Shown here: in pieces, positions 63,670 through 64,000 of the stretch | Numbering within the stretch: position 1 is the first letter of the stretch | How the letters are laid out: the number at the start of each line of letters is the position of its first letter | Assembly (NCBI RefSeq): GCF_006547065.1 | Contig: NZ_CP041243.1 | Coordinates: 3,239,001-3,303,000, forward strand | Source: Brevundimonas sp. M20 | GTDB taxonomy: Bacteria > Pseudomonadota > Alphaproteobacteria > Caulobacterales > Caulobacteraceae | Direction of reading: 5' to 3' | DNA length: 64,000 bases | The notes under the pieces: model-generated | What the model was told of the DNA's origin: nothing | Databases searched by the model: none | Seen by the model: only the letters and a program-made list of their open reading frames with translations | Translations under genes and position numbers: made by a program

Positions 63670-64000
63670 ATGAAACTCGACAGCAGCATCGCCGCGGTGG
63701 TCACCGGCGGGGCCTCGGGCCTCGGTGAAGGCACCGCCCGCGCCATCGCCGCCACCGGCGCCAGGGTCGCCCTGTTCGACATGAACGAGGAAAAGGGCGA
63801 GGCCGTCGCGAGGGAGATCGGCGGGATCTTCTGCAAGGTCGACGTCACCTCCGATGAAGAGGTCGCCGCCGCCTTCGCCAAGGCCCGCGCCGCCCACGGG
63901 CAGGAGCGCCTGACCATCAACTGCGCCGGCATCGCCACCGGCCAGAAGACCGTCAGCCGCAAGAAGGACACCGGCGAAATCCGCGCTCACGACATGGCGT
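63670..64000 (+). CDS. Short-chain dehydrogenase (3-hydroxyacyl-CoA type), N-terminal part
   Basis: The gene runs off the window; 110 residues are visible. The NAD-binding TGGASGLGEGTARAIAATGA and the NCAGIATGQKTVSRKK segment, which is typical of type II 3-hydroxyacyl-CoA dehydrogenases (HSD17B10-like), are present. The catalytic Ser-Tyr-Lys would lie beyond the edge. It may belong to fatty-acid or isoleucine breakdown. Confidence 0.85.
   Translation, partial: MKLDSSIAAVVTGGASGLGEGTARAIAATGARVALFDMNEEKGEAVAREIGGIFCKVDVTSDEEVAAAFAKARAAHGQERLTINCAGIATGQKTVSRKKDTGEIRAHDMA

Overview
This window looks like a chromosomal segment of a Caulobacterales alphaproteobacterium, most like Brevundimonas or a close relative. 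The reasons are a very GC-rich, densely packed sequence with many 4-nt ATGA gene overlaps, a clear ShkA-type hybrid kinase (the Caulobacter stalk phosphorelay kinase) with its cyclic-di-GMP-binding residues, a split cytochrome c maturation (ccm) cluster, and the general housekeeping gene content. No rRNA, tRNA, CRISPR array, transposase or prophage was seen. The first gene (amine oxidase) and the last gene (short-chain dehydrogenase) are cut by the window edges.

Layout: 1-5.9 kb holds an amine oxidase end, nth, a MarR regulator, a soluble PAS chemoreceptor with CheW, an ATP-grasp protein and a PfkB (adenosine) kinase. 6-13.6 kb holds an Smr protein, an HTH/DUF2975 pair, an overlooked 38-residue membrane peptide, rdgB, hemW, rsmI-yraN-SirB1 and gshB. 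13.6-21 kb holds a ComM-type ATPase, shkA, ampG and maeB. 21-27 kb holds a TonB receptor/PepSY/small membrane protein trio, an S26 peptidase overlapping dapF, and a K+ channel with a zinc ribbon. 27-36 kb holds two tandem prolyl oligopeptidases, a MarR protein with a Lys/Ala tail, a YciB-like protein, ftsY and nadE. 36-47 kb holds an alpha/beta hydrolase, a GmhB-like phosphatase, a WbpE/WbpB-like sugar pair, MaoC, a threonine/serine dehydratase, glpK with an APH-like kinase, and an exported CHAT protease with its partner. 47-53 kb is the ccm region, interrupted by two opposite-strand genes. 53-64 kb holds acnA, a lower-GC insert with a PLD-like nuclease, acnB, a Thr-type asparaginase, a 2OG-Fe(II) oxygenase, a quinone oxidoreductase, a DUF1232 protein and a partial SDR.

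The most unusual content lies between genes. Three classes of repeated structure recur. (1) Five inverted repeats whose arms are built from 7-bp reiterations; the words differ from locus to locus but the architecture is shared, and three of the five sit exactly between convergent genes. (2) A 30-bp palindromic element spaced at 36 bp when in tandem, with a compensatory base-pair change between copies; three tandem copies are translated as the tail of CcmD. (3) A composite of a GTCATCCCGG-type inverted repeat, a conserved block and a triple GTGCAC motif, present twice with the same orientation relative to the downstream gene (rsmI and maoC). Separately, the PLD-like gene lies in a 1.4-kb insert bounded by two near-identical copies of a terminator, as if a single acnA/acnB terminator had been duplicated on insertion.

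All functional names come from reading motifs by eye; no database search was run.
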